A stretch of 64,000 nucleotides of DNA from Pseudomonas sp. R76 (lineage in GTDB: Bacteria > Pseudomonadota > Gammaproteobacteria > Pseudomonadales > Pseudomonadaceae): contig NZ_CP019428.1 in the NCBI RefSeq assembly GCF_009834565.1, positions 1,054,001 to 1,118,000 on the forward strand. Reading direction: 5' to 3'. The stretch's first letter is position 1, and each line of letters opens with the position of its first letter. Below, one piece after another: positions 16,612 through 25,473 of this stretch. The notes beneath the pieces were generated by a model. That model ran no database searches and was not told where the DNA came from. It saw nothing but the letters and a program-made list of their open reading frames with translations. Both the position numbers and the translations under genes were made by a program.

Positions 16612-16638
16612 AGGCGACTGAGAGGTCGCCTTTTTTTT
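16612..16638 (+). terminator. Rho-independent terminator-like hairpin between the tRNA-Lys remnant and tRNA-Pro
   Basis: aggcgac and gtcgcct form a stem around a six-base loop, followed by eight T. It ends two bases before tRNA-Pro, so it may terminate the former tRNA-Lys transcript or be a processing hairpin. Confidence 0.75.
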
Positions 16639-16640
16639 AC

Positions 16641-16717
16641 CGGGGTATAGCGCAGTCCGGTAGCGCGCCTGCTTTGGGAGCAGGATGTCAGGAGTTCGAA
16701 TCCCCTTACCCCGACCA
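16641..16717 (+). tRNA. tRNA-Pro(TGG)
   Basis: A 77-base cloverleaf begins cggggtatagcgcag and ends with the encoded CCA. The anticodon loop tttggga gives anticodon TGG at 16675-16677. The acceptor stem (cggggta/taccccg) and the T arm with gttcgaatc are intact. It follows the ICE junction and was probably part of a tRNA-Lys/tRNA-Pro cluster before integration. Confidence 0.96.
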
Positions 16718-16724
16718 TATTAAA

Positions 16725-16757
16725 AATCCTCGTATCGAAAGATACGGGGATTTTTTT
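16725..16757 (+). terminator. Rho-independent terminator after tRNA-Pro
   Basis: aatcctcgtatc pairs with gatacggggatt (one G-T pair) around gaaa, followed by a run of T. Confidence 0.9.
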
Positions 16758-16883
16758 TGTCCTTTTTTTGCTTTATTTGTGCAATTTCCAAACAGGCATT
16801 GTGTTCATTGGTGCGTTGGAGTGGTGGGCGCGGCCTCCTAGACTGGGCTTCGTCAATCTAACCAGCCCAAAGGAATTCGCATC

Positions 16884-17618
16884 ATGACACTCGCCGTTAC
16901 CGCTCAACCCACGCGCTCGTTGCCTGCCTTGCTCAAGTCCACGCTGGTGGGGCTCGGCATGCTGATGGGCCTCGGCCACTATGCCGTCGCCGCAGAAACT
17001 GCCGCGAACAAGCAGCCGACTATTCGCGCGATGCTGGGCGCCAAGCCGACCGATCGACTCGACCCGAAAACCACCGCCTTACTGGTCATCGACTTCCAGA
17101 ACGAATACTTCACCGGCCGCATGCCGATCCCGGACGGCATGAAAGCCCTGGAAAACACCCAGCGCCTGATCCGGTTTGCCGACAAAGAAAAAATCCAGGT
17201 CATTCATGTGCAGCACATCGCCCCAGACGATGCGGCGGTATTCGCCAAGAACGGCAAAACCGTTGATTTTCACCCGCTGATGAAGCCTCGCCCGCAAGAC
17301 ATACTCGTGCAGAAGACCACCGTCAGTGTGTTTGCCAGCACCGACCTGGATGCGCAATTGAAGAAAGCCGGCATTAAAACGCTGATTATCAGTGGCCTGA
17401 TGACCCACGCGTGTGTCGCAGGCGCCGCTCGGGACGCCGCGCCGTTGGGTTATGACGTTGTGGTAGCATCCGATGCCAGTGCCACCCGGGCGATTACCCG
17501 CGCCGATGGCCGTTCGGTCACCAAGGATGAGTTGCACAACTCGGCGCTGGCTGAAATCGAAGACACCTTCGGTTCTGTGCTGACCACCGCGCAAATTATC
17601 GCGTTACCGGTTAACTGA
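16884..17618 (+). CDS. Exported isochorismatase-family cysteine hydrolase
   Basis: A 244-residue protein with a signal peptide-like N terminus: hydrophobic stretch LVGLGMLMGLGHYAVA and a likely cleavage site before AETA, near residue 36. The hydrolase domain carries the family triad: D in ALLVIDFQNEYF, K in LVQKTTVSVF and C in GLMTHACVAG. The family hydrolyses amides or isochorismate-type ethers, and the substrate here is unknown. A periplasmic location is inferred. The LysR gene 32 bases downstream may control it. It has no counterpart at this position in the PAO1 order and may be strain-specific. Confidence 0.88.
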   Translation: MTLAVTAQPTRSLPALLKSTLVGLGMLMGLGHYAVAAETAANKQPTIRAMLGAKPTDRLDPKTTALLVIDFQNEYFTGRMPIPDGMKALENTQRLIRFADKEKIQVIHVQHIAPDDAAVFAKNGKTVDFHPLMKPRPQDILVQKTTVSVFASTDLDAQLKKAGIKTLIISGLMTHACVAGAARDAAPLGYDVVVASDASATRAITRADGRSVTKDELHNSALAEIEDTFGSVLTTAQIIALPVN

Positions 17619-17650
17619 TTCCCCCTAAAACCGCTGGGATCGCCCGTTGC

Positions 17651-18538
17651 ATGAACCAGTTATCCGCCATGCGCGCCTTTCGGTGCATCGTCGAAGCCAA
17701 AGGCTTTTCTGCCGCAGCAGAGCGCCTGGATACCACGCACTCGACGATTTCCCGGCAATTGCAGCAACTGGAGATTGAACTGGGCGCCCAACTGATCAAC
17801 CGCAATACGCGGCGCTTCAGTCTGACGACGGCCGGGGAGCAGTACTACGCGGCGTGTGTGGATATTCTCGATCGCATCGACGCCGCATCCCAGGCCATCG
17901 CGCATGGGCACCAACGCCCCGCCGGCGTACTGAGAGTAAGTGTGCCGCTGGTGGTGGGGACCCTGGACCTTGCGCACTGGCTGCCGGGCTTTCAGCGACG
18001 CTACCCCGATATCGAGCTGCAGCTGCGCTGTGACGATCAGTTCGTCGACCTGGTTGCCGACGGGTTTGATGTCGCGATACGCATCGCCAGTGCCCTGGCG
18101 GATACCTCATTGATCGCCCGCACGTTGACGGTTTCCAGCCTGGTGCTGGTGGCGTCGGCAGGGTACATCGGCCGCCATGGTTTGCCGCGTTCGGCCCAGG
18201 AGCTCGACAAGCATCGCCTGCTGACGTTCATGGGGGCGTCTTCGGATTGGGCGTTGAGCGCAGCACGTGGTGCGGTGGTCAAGGTCACGCCATCGGGGCG
18301 GTTCAGCACCAACACTATCAGTGCGTTGCACGCAGCTACATTGGCCGGGGCTGGCATTGCGTGTTTCACCCAGGCCACCGTGCACAATGATCTGGCGCAG
18401 GGCCAGTTGGTGCGCATTCTGCCCAATTACTCATTGGGTGAACGGCATTATTACGCGCTCTATCCACCATCTCGACACCTGGCGCCCAAAGTGCGCGCAT
18501 TTGTCGACTACATGGCCGAGTTCTATCAGAAGAGTTAG
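17651..18538 (+). CDS. LysR-family transcriptional regulator
   Basis: A 295-residue protein with the LysR winged helix at the N terminus (MRAFRCIVEAKGFSAAAERL, STISRQLQQLEIELGAQLIN) and an effector domain of the CrgA/LrhA-like type (GVLRVSVPLVVGTLDLAHWL). It lies in the same direction 32 bases after the hydrolase gene rather than divergent from it, so co-transcription is likely. The ligand is unknown. Confidence 0.92.
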   Translation: MNQLSAMRAFRCIVEAKGFSAAAERLDTTHSTISRQLQQLEIELGAQLINRNTRRFSLTTAGEQYYAACVDILDRIDAASQAIAHGHQRPAGVLRVSVPLVVGTLDLAHWLPGFQRRYPDIELQLRCDDQFVDLVADGFDVAIRIASALADTSLIARTLTVSSLVLVASAGYIGRHGLPRSAQELDKHRLLTFMGASSDWALSAARGAVVKVTPSGRFSTNTISALHAATLAGAGIACFTQATVHNDLAQGQLVRILPNYSLGERHYYALYPPSRHLAPKVRAFVDYMAEFYQKS

Positions 18539-18544
18539 CCCAAT

Positions 18545-18581
18545 AAAAAATCCCCCTGTCGTTGGACGGGGGGATTTTTTT
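18545..18581. terminator. Bidirectional terminator between the LysR gene and ndh
   Basis: aaaatccccc and ggggggatttt pair around an 11-base loop, with A and T runs on both sides, so it can end both convergent transcripts. Confidence 0.85.
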
Positions 18582-18597
18582 GTTGCCGTTCAGCCGA

Positions 18598-19896
18598 TCA
18601 GTGCAGTTTGAGCCTCGGCTCAGTCCCGCGCCCAATCTTGCTGCCCAGCATCAGCATCGCCGTGCGGAAAAAACCGTACAACGCCATCTGGTGCATGCGG
18701 TACAGCGACACGTAGAACATCCGCGCCAACCAACCTTCAAGCATCACGCTGCCGGTCAGGTTGCCCATCAAGTTACCCACAGCCGAGAACCGCGACAGCG
18801 AGATCAGTGAGCCGTAGTCGGTGTACTTGTACGACGGCAGGTCCTTGCCTTCGATGCGCAGTTTCAGCGACTTGGCCAGCAACGACGCCTGCTGGTGAGC
18901 CGCTTGGGCGCGTGGCGGTACGTTGCGGTCGGTGCCCGGTTGCGGGCAGGCGGCGCAGTCGCCGAAGGCGAAGATATTTTCGTCGCAGGTGGTCTGCAGT
19001 GTCGGCAGCACTTGGAGCTGGTTGATGCGGTTGGTTTCCAGGCCATCGATGTCCTTGAGGAAGCCTGGCGCACGAATACCGGCCGCCCACACCTTGAGGC
19101 TGGCCGGGATGACCTGGCCGCTGCTGGTGATCAGGGCGTCGGCCGTCACTTCGCTGACCGCCGAGTTGGTCAGCACGGTGACCCCGAGTTTTTCCAGGGT
19201 TTTATGCACAGGCCCGCCAATGCGCTCCGGCAGCGCGGGCAATACCCGTGGGCCGGCTTCGATCAGGGTGATGTGCATGTTTTCCGGTTTGATCCGGTCC
19301 AGGCCATAGGCCGCCAGTTCATGGGCGGCGTTATGCAGCTCGGCGGCCAGTTCGACGCCGGTGGCACCGGCGCCGACGATGGCGACGCTGATCTGTTCAA
19401 TGGTATCGGTCTGCCCGGCATGGGCGCGCAGGTAGTGGTTCAGCAACTGCTGGTGGAAACGCTCGGCCTGCTTGCGCGTGTCGAGGAACAGGCAGTGCTG
19501 CGCCGCGCCCTCGGTGCCGAAGTCATTGGTGGTGCTGCCGACCGCGATCACCAGGCTGTCATAGCCCAGCACGCGCGCAGGCACCAGTTCGCGGCCCTCT
19601 TCATCGAGGGTGGCGGCCAGCTGGATCTTCTTCTGTTCACGGTCGAGCCCGCTCATGCGCCCCAGTTGGAACTCGAAGTGGTTCCATTTGGCCTGGGCGA
19701 CATAGTTGAGTTCGTCTTCGGAAGAGTTCAGCGAACCGGCCGCCACTTCGTGCAGCAACGGCTTCCAGATATGGGTCAGGTTGGCGTCCACCAGCGTGAT
19801 GCTGGCGGTGCCGCGCTTGCCCAGAGTCTTACCCAGGCGGGTAGCCAACTCCAGGCCGCCGGCGCCGCCGCCGACGATAATAATACGATGGGTCAT
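18598..19896 (-). CDS. ndh: Type II NADH dehydrogenase
   Basis: A 432-residue flavoprotein that passes electrons from NADH to quinone at the inner face of the membrane without pumping protons. It has the FAD-binding GGGAGGLELA near the N terminus, the second dinucleotide fold VAIVGAGATGVELAAEL near residue 165, and the FAD contact FAFGDCAACPQ near residue 300. The C-terminal amphipathic region is typical of NDH-2. The start at 19896 (MTHRIIIVGG) matches the family; a TTG 15 bases upstream is less likely. The PAO1 counterpart is PA4538. Confidence 0.92.
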   Translation of the reverse strand: MTHRIIIVGGGAGGLELATRLGKTLGKRGTASITLVDANLTHIWKPLLHEVAAGSLNSSEDELNYVAQAKWNHFEFQLGRMSGLDREQKKIQLAATLDEEGRELVPARVLGYDSLVIAVGSTTNDFGTEGAAQHCLFLDTRKQAERFHQQLLNHYLRAHAGQTDTIEQISVAIVGAGATGVELAAELHNAAHELAAYGLDRIKPENMHITLIEAGPRVLPALPERIGGPVHKTLEKLGVTVLTNSAVSEVTADALITSSGQVIPASLKVWAAGIRAPGFLKDIDGLETNRINQLQVLPTLQTTCDENIFAFGDCAACPQPGTDRNVPPRAQAAHQQASLLAKSLKLRIEGKDLPSYKYTDYGSLISLSRFSAVGNLMGNLTGSVMLEGWLARMFYVSLYRMHQMALYGFFRTAMLMLGSKIGRGTEPRLKLH

Positions 19897-19956
19897 GGGG
19901 ATATCTCGCAAGGCTAAAAGAAATCGGAGCAGTTACCCCCGCGAGCGCCAGGCAGC

Positions 19957-20130
19957 TCATAGCGTCAGGTAACTCAAAAGGCGGCTCAGCAGACCAAGCC
20001 CGATCACCGCCACCAGCACCACACCAAGGAGCAGCCACGGCCGGAAAGGCTTGCGCTCGACTCGGTTCTGGGAGAGTTGCAGGTACTCTTCGACATGCTG
20101 TTGGTCATCGGGGTTCAGGCGGCTGGTCAT
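19957..20130 (-). CDS. DUF3094-type small membrane protein, 57 residues
   Basis: An ATG at 20130 opens a 57-codon frame: MTSRLNPDDQQHVEEYLQLS, a basic stretch NRVERKPFRPW, and a single membrane helix LLLGVVLVAVIGLGLLSRLL. This is the DUF3094 pattern known beside ndh in Pseudomonas. Function is unknown. The gene lies 60 bases upstream of ndh on the same strand and may be co-transcribed with it. Confidence 0.85.
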   Translation of the reverse strand: MTSRLNPDDQQHVEEYLQLSQNRVERKPFRPWLLLGVVLVAVIGLGLLSRLLSYLTL

Positions 20131-20219
20131 AAAGGCCTCGTCAGGTAGACGTTGCGAAAGGGCGCCACGTTACAGTCAGGAGATTGGCGGCATCGCCACA
20201 AGCGTAGCCTGTGCCCGCG

Positions 20220-20849
20220 TCACAGGCTGATGCCCACGTCGAATACTATGCTGCGCCCCAGGTTGTTGCGCAAGAAGTCCGGTGCATCCGGATGGGCGAA
20301 CAGCACGCGGGCAAAGGTCGGCCCTACCAGCGACAACGAGCGCCAGCCCTGGCGTAAATATTCGGTGGGCGGTGGGAAATGGCTGTTGAGGTCCAGCACT
20401 TCGCGCTTGAGGCTGGTGAAGGCGATGAGGTCCAGCTCGCCCAGGTCCATGCCGCGCTCTTTATAGTTGTGCGCTTTTTTACGCAGGGTCGGCGCCAGGC
20501 GCAGCAGGAACTCATGGGCCGGGATGCGCCGCGGCTTGGCCTCGCGCCGTACCAATTGGCTCAGGGAAAACGCACTGCGCCTACGCAGCAGTTCATCGCG
20601 CCATTCGTCGTTCAGGCGGCGCCCTTCATCCAGCACGAAAAACACTTCGAAACTGGCGTCGCGAAACAGCACATCCGGCGGCTCTTGACCGGCGGCATGA
20701 AACTCCTTGGCCCGATAGGGCACATTCAAGCCTTGCAGCAGGCGCTGGCAGACCCAACGCTCACGCTCCCATTTGCGGGCATTGGACAGGAACGCATTGG
20801 CTTGTTCGGCCGCTACGGTGAGCAGGCGCAGATAATCTGAGTCATCCAT
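20220..20849 (-). CDS. DUF1780 protein
   Basis: A 209-residue soluble protein matching the DUF1780 family of Pseudomonas (PA4536 position): NAFLSNARKWERERWVCQRL, EFHAAGQEPPDVLFRDASFE and NDEWRDELLRRRS. Some DUF1780 members have a nuclease-like fold with acidic residues, but no activity can be assigned here. It lies in the ndh-direction group, 89 bases upstream of the DUF3094 gene. Confidence 0.88.
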   Translation of the reverse strand: MDDSDYLRLLTVAAEQANAFLSNARKWERERWVCQRLLQGLNVPYRAKEFHAAGQEPPDVLFRDASFEVFFVLDEGRRLNDEWRDELLRRRSAFSLSQLVRREAKPRRIPAHEFLLRLAPTLRKKAHNYKERGMDLGELDLIAFTSLKREVLDLNSHFPPPTEYLRQGWRSLSLVGPTFARVLFAHPDAPDFLRNNLGRSIVFDVGISL

Positions 20850-20949
20850 ATTTGCAGCTTAGCGTCCAAATGATGACCGCAGGAAGTCTTGCTTTAAAAC
20901 GCCGGTGTAGACTGGCGACTCGACTGTCATCCGAACCAAGGAGTACGCG

Positions 20950-21417
20950 GTGAAGTGTTTTGTAGTGCTGTTTTTGAGCCTTTTGCCCTTGTGGGCCCAA
21001 GCCATCGAAGTTGGTGAACGCGTGGCGCCGTGGACCTTGCTCGACCAGTTCGACCAAGCCTACACCCTGGATGACCAAGCGCAGATTCTATTGGTTGCCC
21101 GCAGTATGGACGCCGCCAAGCTGGTAGATGCTGCGCTGCAAGGCCAGCCCAAAGGCTATCTCGACGCGCGGCACGCCGTGTTTGTTGCCGATATCCAGCG
21201 CATGCCCCGGCTAATTGCCAAGCTGTTCGCCGTGCCGGCCATGCAGGCCTACAACTACCGAGTCATGCTCGACCGCGATGCGCGTATCGCCCCGCGTTAT
21301 CCAGGGGCTGTGGATAAGGTGCTGTGGCTGCAACTCGATAACGGCAAGTTGGTCGCGCAACACGAATACAGTTCGGCTGCCGAGTTGCGCCAGGCACTGG
21401 AGCAGGTGAAGCCGTGA
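20950..21417 (+). CDS. Exported thioredoxin-fold-like protein
   Basis: A 155-residue protein with a GTG start and a signal peptide (KCFVVLFLSLLPLWAQA, cleavage before IEVGE). The mature part begins VGERVAPWTLLDQFDQAYTL, which resembles the start of peroxiredoxin/thioredoxin-like domains, but no CxxC motif is present. A redox reaction is therefore unlikely. Its stop overlaps the next gene's ATG (GTGATCA region), which suggests a two-gene unit with the membrane protein. Confidence 0.8.
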   Translation: MKCFVVLFLSLLPLWAQAIEVGERVAPWTLLDQFDQAYTLDDQAQILLVARSMDAAKLVDAALQGQPKGYLDARHAVFVADIQRMPRLIAKLFAVPAMQAYNYRVMLDRDARIAPRYPGAVDKVLWLQLDNGKLVAQHEYSSAAELRQALEQVKP

Positions 21418-22103
21418 TCAGCGCCGCCGTGCTGGCGCCGCAAACCCTCAGCATCGGCTGGCTGCTGTATGTGCCGGTGGTGATGTGGGCGATCCTGCGC
21501 TCGCCATGGGTCGAGCTATTTGCCGACCGTCGGCGTCAGCATTTGCTGTTCGGCACGGTATTCGCGCTGTTCATGTTGTGGCTGGTACGGCGGGATTTTG
21601 ATACCGGCGTGTCCTACCACTTTATCGGCATGACTGCCGTCACGCTGCTGCTCGATTGGCCATTGGCAATCGTCGGCGGGTTGGCCGCGCAGTTCGGGTT
21701 GGTGCTGCTGGGGCGTCAGGATCTGGCCGCTGTCGGCATCAATGGCGTGCTGCTGATCGTGCTGCCGGTGCTGGTGACCGAAGCCTGCGCGGTGCTGGTC
21801 GAGCGGGCGCAACCACGCAATCCCTTCGTGTATATCTTCTGCTCCGGCTTTTTTGCCGCCGCGCTGTCGGCGCTGCTCTGTCTTTTGGCGGCATTGGGGC
21901 TGCTGTGGTTCGACGGCCGTTTCGCAATGCCGGAATGGCTGGAAGACTTCGTCGGCTACCTGTGGCTGATTATCTTCCCCGAAGCCTTTATCAACGGCAT
22001 GGTCGTCAGTGCCCTGGTGGTGTTTTGCCCGGAATGGCTGGAGACGTTCAACCGCACGCGCTATCTCTCGGCGCCCTGGAAGGATGACGATACGCAGCGT
22101 TGA
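21414..22103 (+). CDS. Multi-pass membrane protein, CbiM-like energy-coupling factor permease
   Basis: A 229-residue protein with about six hydrophobic segments and the motif FIGMTAVTLLLDWPLAIVGG, which fits the CbiM-type substrate-binding permeases of ECF metal transporters. A conserved-looking SYHFIGM replaces the usual N-terminal histidine motif (M-H-I). No ATPase or other ECF subunit gene lies nearby, so the substrate, perhaps cobalt or nickel, is uncertain. It overlaps the exported protein gene by four bases. Confidence 0.7.
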   Translation: MISAAVLAPQTLSIGWLLYVPVVMWAILRSPWVELFADRRRQHLLFGTVFALFMLWLVRRDFDTGVSYHFIGMTAVTLLLDWPLAIVGGLAAQFGLVLLGRQDLAAVGINGVLLIVLPVLVTEACAVLVERAQPRNPFVYIFCSGFFAAALSALLCLLAALGLLWFDGRFAMPEWLEDFVGYLWLIIFPEAFINGMVVSALVVFCPEWLETFNRTRYLSAPWKDDDTQR

Positions 22104-22166
22104 TCCAGGTCAAATCCCGGGCTGACGCGCACGCCCATGCTCTGCGAAATTCTTCTAGAGGCTTGA

Positions 22167-22385
22167 ATGATGAGTGTGTACGAGTGGGCACGGCAGGAGT
22201 TGCGCAGAAGCCAGGACGCAGCCCAGGAAATCGGTTTTGACCCAGGCCTTACCCTGCGCGCCATGCTCAGTGCGGTGGTGCAGCAGAGCAAAGGTGTGCG
22301 CAGTTTCGAAGACCTGGCCGACGAGCTGCAATACCTTGCAGAGAACCTCGACGACCAGCAGGAATACGCCTTTATGCGGCCTTAG
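22167..22385 (+). CDS. Conserved small hypothetical protein, 72 residues
   Basis: An acidic, helical protein ([40 protein letters not shown]) without membrane segments. GAGG lies upstream of the ATG pair at 22167/22170. Its last bases overlap the end of yacG on the other strand. It occupies the PA4531-PA4532 region of the PAO1 order. No function is known to me. Confidence 0.75.
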   Translation: MMSVYEWARQELRRSQDAAQEIGFDPGLTLRAMLSAVVQQSKGVRSFEDLADELQYLAENLDDQQEYAFMRP

Positions 22386-22582
22386 TGTTTAGGCTGAAAG
22401 TCTTCGGAGAACAGCTCGTCCTCGGCATCCGGGCTGACCGGAATCTTGTGCTCTTCCGACGCCCAGGCGCCGAGGTCGATGAGTTTGCAACGGTCCGAGC
22501 AGAACGGCCGGTTCGGGTTGGTCGCTTTCCATTCCACGGGTGCACCGCAGGTTGGGCAATCGACGGTCATAGGTTGGCTCAT
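22382..22582 (-). CDS. yacG: DNA gyrase inhibitor YacG
   Basis: A 66-residue zinc-binding protein with the [10 protein letters not shown] ... [18 protein letters not shown] pattern, i.e. four cysteines in a C-x2-C ... C-x3-C arrangement followed by the LGxWA motif of YacG. YacG binds GyrB and blocks DNA binding by gyrase. It forms the usual coaE-yacG pair, overlapping coaE by four bases. Confidence 0.95.
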   Translation of the reverse strand: MSQPMTVDCPTCGAPVEWKATNPNRPFCSDRCKLIDLGAWASEEHKIPVSPDAEDELFSEDFQPKH

Positions 22583-23202
22583 GATCGGCCTCCACGCAAA
22601 GTAAGGTAAAAGTGGTGCAGTCGCTCGACCTCGCTGTGCAACCAGGCGAGGTCCTGGTCATTGACCAGCACGTCATCGGCATGGTTCAGGCGGTCTTCAC
22701 GGCTCGACTGGGCCTTCAGAATTGCCTGCACCTGCTGCTCGCTGATGCCGTCGCGCTGCAGGGTACGCTGAATCTGCAGTGATTGCGGCACGTCGATCAC
22801 CAGGATGCGTTGGGTCATGCTGTACTGGCCGGACTCGATCAGCAGCGGTGACACCAGAATCGCGTAAGGCGACTGCGCGCGCGCCAGATGGCTGCGAATT
22901 TCCTCACCGATCAGCGGGTGCAGCAAGGCCTCCAGCCAGCGACGCTCTTCGGGTACTTCAAAGATCAGCTTGCGCAGCGCGGCGCGGTCCAACTGGCCGT
23001 CGGGCTGCAATACGCCCGCACCAAAATGCTCAGCGATCTGCGCCAGTGCCGGCCGGCCGGGCTCGACCACCCAGCGGGCGGCATGGTCGGCGTCGATCAA
23101 GTCGATGCCCAGTTCCATAAAGTGCTTGGCCGCCGCGCTTTTACCACTGCCGATGCCGCCAGTGAGGCCAAGAATCCAAGGTGTTGCGACAGAAGTGGTC
23201 AT
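22579..23202 (-). CDS. coaE: Dephospho-CoA kinase
   Basis: A 207-residue enzyme that phosphorylates the 3'-hydroxyl of dephospho-CoA in the last step of coenzyme A synthesis. The P-loop [11 protein letters not shown] is near residue 12, followed by [13 protein letters not shown] and the lid segment [14 protein letters not shown]. The start at 23202 ([10 protein letters not shown]) gives the normal length; a longer frame upstream is not needed. Its ATG overlaps the pilD stop. Confidence 0.95.
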   Translation of the reverse strand: MTTSVATPWILGLTGGIGSGKSAAAKHFMELGIDLIDADHAARWVVEPGRPALAQIAEHFGAGVLQPDGQLDRAALRKLIFEVPEERRWLEALLHPLIGEEIRSHLARAQSPYAILVSPLLIESGQYSMTQRILVIDVPQSLQIQRTLQRDGISEQQVQAILKAQSSREDRLNHADDVLVNDQDLAWLHSEVERLHHFYLTLRGGRS

Positions 23203-24065
23203 CTGAAACCGACAGACTGCAAATAGAAGTCGGTTATTTGACCACCCCAGAGCAATGCAATCCAGCCGGCAATCGCCAGGCATGGACCAAACGGCATCGG
23301 AATCGATGCCTGGGGCTTGCGCAAGCGCAACAGAACCATCCCGGCAGCTACTCCCAGCAGCGACGACATCAGCAGTGTCATCGGCAAAATCTGCCAGCCA
23401 CCCCAGGCGCCGAGCAAGGCCAATAACTTGAAGTCGCCATAGCCCATGCCGTCCTTGCCGGTAACCACCTTGAACAGCCAGAACACCGTCCACAGGCTCA
23501 AATAACCAATGACCGCGCCCCAGAGCGCATCGGGCAGCGATGTCAGCACGTCAGCGCTGTTGAGGATCAACCCCAGCCATAACAGCGGCAGCACCAGAAC
23601 GTCGGGCAGCAATTGATGGTCCACGTCGATCAGGCTCATCGCCAGCAAGCCCCAACTCAGCAACATCACCGCGCCGGCTTGCCAGCCGAAGCCGAAATGC
23701 CAGGCAACTGTCGCCGAGATCAGCGCGCAGGCCAACTCGGTGAAAGGGTAGCGGGCACTGATGGGTTCACGACAATGGGCGCAACGGCCCTTGAGCAGCA
23801 GGTAGCTGAGCAGCGGAATATTTTCCCAGGCGCGAATCGGATGGTTGCACTGCGGGCAGCACGAACCGGGATGCATCAAGTTATACCTGGCGCCCGCAGG
23901 GTCGGCAGGCAAGCCGAGCACTTCCTGGGCCTGGCCGCGCCACTCGCGCTCGAGCATCTTCGGCAGGCGCCACACCAGCACATTGAGGAAACTGCCGACG
24001 ATCAGCCCAAGCAGCAGCGCTATCGCGACAAAGACCCAAGGCTCTTCCTGAAGCAACAGGTTCAA
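23199..24065 (-). CDS. pilD: Prepilin peptidase/N-methyltransferase
   Basis: A 288-residue polytopic enzyme that cleaves the leader of type IV prepilins and type II secretion pseudopilins and methylates the new N-terminal residue. It has the four-cysteine zinc loop CPQC ... CAHC near residues 70-100 and the two catalytic aspartates in [11 protein letters not shown] and [12 protein letters not shown]. About eight membrane segments are visible. It lies between coaE and pilC with short overlaps, as in PAO1. Confidence 0.95.
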   Translation of the reverse strand: MNLLLQEEPWVFVAIALLLGLIVGSFLNVLVWRLPKMLEREWRGQAQEVLGLPADPAGARYNLMHPGSCCPQCNHPIRAWENIPLLSYLLLKGRCAHCREPISARYPFTELACALISATVAWHFGFGWQAGAVMLLSWGLLAMSLIDVDHQLLPDVLVLPLLWLGLILNSADVLTSLPDALWGAVIGYLSLWTVFWLFKVVTGKDGMGYGDFKLLALLGAWGGWQILPMTLLMSSLLGVAAGMVLLRLRKPQASIPMPFGPCLAIAGWIALLWGGQITDFYLQSVGFR

Positions 24066-25270
24066 AATGCCGACCCCATTTGGAATACCGGCAAGTACAT
24101 GGCGATGACCAAGGTGCCGACAATGCCACCCAGTACCACCATGATCAGCGGCTCCATCAGGCTGGTGAGGTTGTCGACCAGGTTGTCCACGTCGGCCTCG
24201 TAGTGATTGGCGACTTTTTCCAGCAGGGTGTCGAGGGTGCCGGATTCTTCGCCAATCGCCGTCATCTGGACCGCCATACCGGGAAACAGCCCCTTGCTGG
24301 CCATGGATTGATGCAACGGCATGCCTGTGGATACATCGTGACGCATATGCTCGATCGCCTGTTTGAACAACCCATTACCCACCGCGCCTGCCACGGAATC
24401 CAACGCCTGCACCAAGGGCACGCCCGCGGCAAAGGTGGTCGAGAGTGTGCGGGCATAGCGAGCCACGGCGGTTTTTTTCAGCAGTGTGCCTGCCAGCGGC
24501 GCGTTCAACAAACCGGTATCCAGCCAGTGACGAAAACCTGGCGCTGCGCGGTAGGCCTGGCGCAGGCCCGCCAGGGTGGCGGCCACGCCAAGCGCAAGCA
24601 TCCACCAGGCGCGCTGGAGGAATTCGGACAGGGCAATCACCGTCAACGTCAGGTCGGGCAGTTGGCCGTCGACCCCGGCAAACAGGTTCTGGAACTGCGG
24701 CACCACATGAATCAGCAGGACGCTGCTGACCACGCAGGCGACCACGATGACGGCGATGGGGTAGGTCATGGCCTTCTTGATGCGTGCCTTGAGCAGCTGG
24801 CTTTTTTCCAAGTGCACGGCGACCCGCTCCAGCAGGGTTTCCAGCGCGCCGGCCTGCTCACCGGCGGCCACCAGGTTGCAATACAGGTCATCGAAGTGAC
24901 GAGGGTGCTTACGCAGTGCTGCGGCGAGGTTGTTGCCGGCGGCGATCTCCTGTTTCAAGGCCCTGACCAGCTCGCGCATCGGGCGGCTATCGAAGCCTTC
25001 GCGGATAATGTCGAAGGCTTGCAGCAACGGAATGCCAGCCTTCAGCAATGTCGCCAACTGGCGCGTGAACAAGGCAATATCGGCGGGTTTTATCGGCGGC
25101 GCGAAGCGTGGCAGGCGTGTGGTCTTCTTGCGCACACGGCCGGGGCAGATCCCTTGCTGGCGTAGCTGCGCCTTGATCAGCGCCAGGTTTTGGCCGACGG
25201 TGTGCCCGGACACCCTGCGCCCTTTGCGGTTGATGCCTTCCCAGGCGTAGATCGTTGCAGTGTCATTCAT
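24062..25270 (-). CDS. pilC: Type IV pilus inner-membrane platform protein PilC
   Basis: A 402-residue GspF/PilC protein with two repeated T2SSF domains (residues about 65-190 and 265-390: DIALFTRQLATLLKAGIPLL and RTLSTTFAAGVPLVQALDS) and three membrane helices. It links the cytoplasmic assembly ATPase to pilin at the inner membrane. The start at 25270 gives MNDTATIYAWEG. The usual partner pilB is not found between pilC and pilA. Confidence 0.93.
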   Translation of the reverse strand: MNDTATIYAWEGINRKGRRVSGHTVGQNLALIKAQLRQQGICPGRVRKKTTRLPRFAPPIKPADIALFTRQLATLLKAGIPLLQAFDIIREGFDSRPMRELVRALKQEIAAGNNLAAALRKHPRHFDDLYCNLVAAGEQAGALETLLERVAVHLEKSQLLKARIKKAMTYPIAVIVVACVVSSVLLIHVVPQFQNLFAGVDGQLPDLTLTVIALSEFLQRAWWMLALGVAATLAGLRQAYRAAPGFRHWLDTGLLNAPLAGTLLKKTAVARYARTLSTTFAAGVPLVQALDSVAGAVGNGLFKQAIEHMRHDVSTGMPLHQSMASKGLFPGMAVQMTAIGEESGTLDTLLEKVANHYEADVDNLVDNLTSLMEPLIMVVLGGIVGTLVIAMYLPVFQMGSAF

Positions 25271-25473
25271 GTCACGTTTCCGCACGCAGCTCGTTGAAGA
25301 TTTATAGCTTAGTCAGCTGCGGGATTCGGACAGGCTGGCGGCGGGGAGTAAAATGTCAGATTGTGCGTCTTACGCGCGATTGGCCGCTCGCGCATGAGTA
25401 CACTGGCGCCGCTGCATACTGCGGGGCGCAGGACGCGCCTTGTTATGAGTTCTATATCTGGAGAGTGAAAGTG

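Noticed and set aside
25400..25425. Sigma-54 promoter upstream of pilA
   Set aside because: A GG and GC pair is present but the spacing does not fit the -24/-12 consensus.
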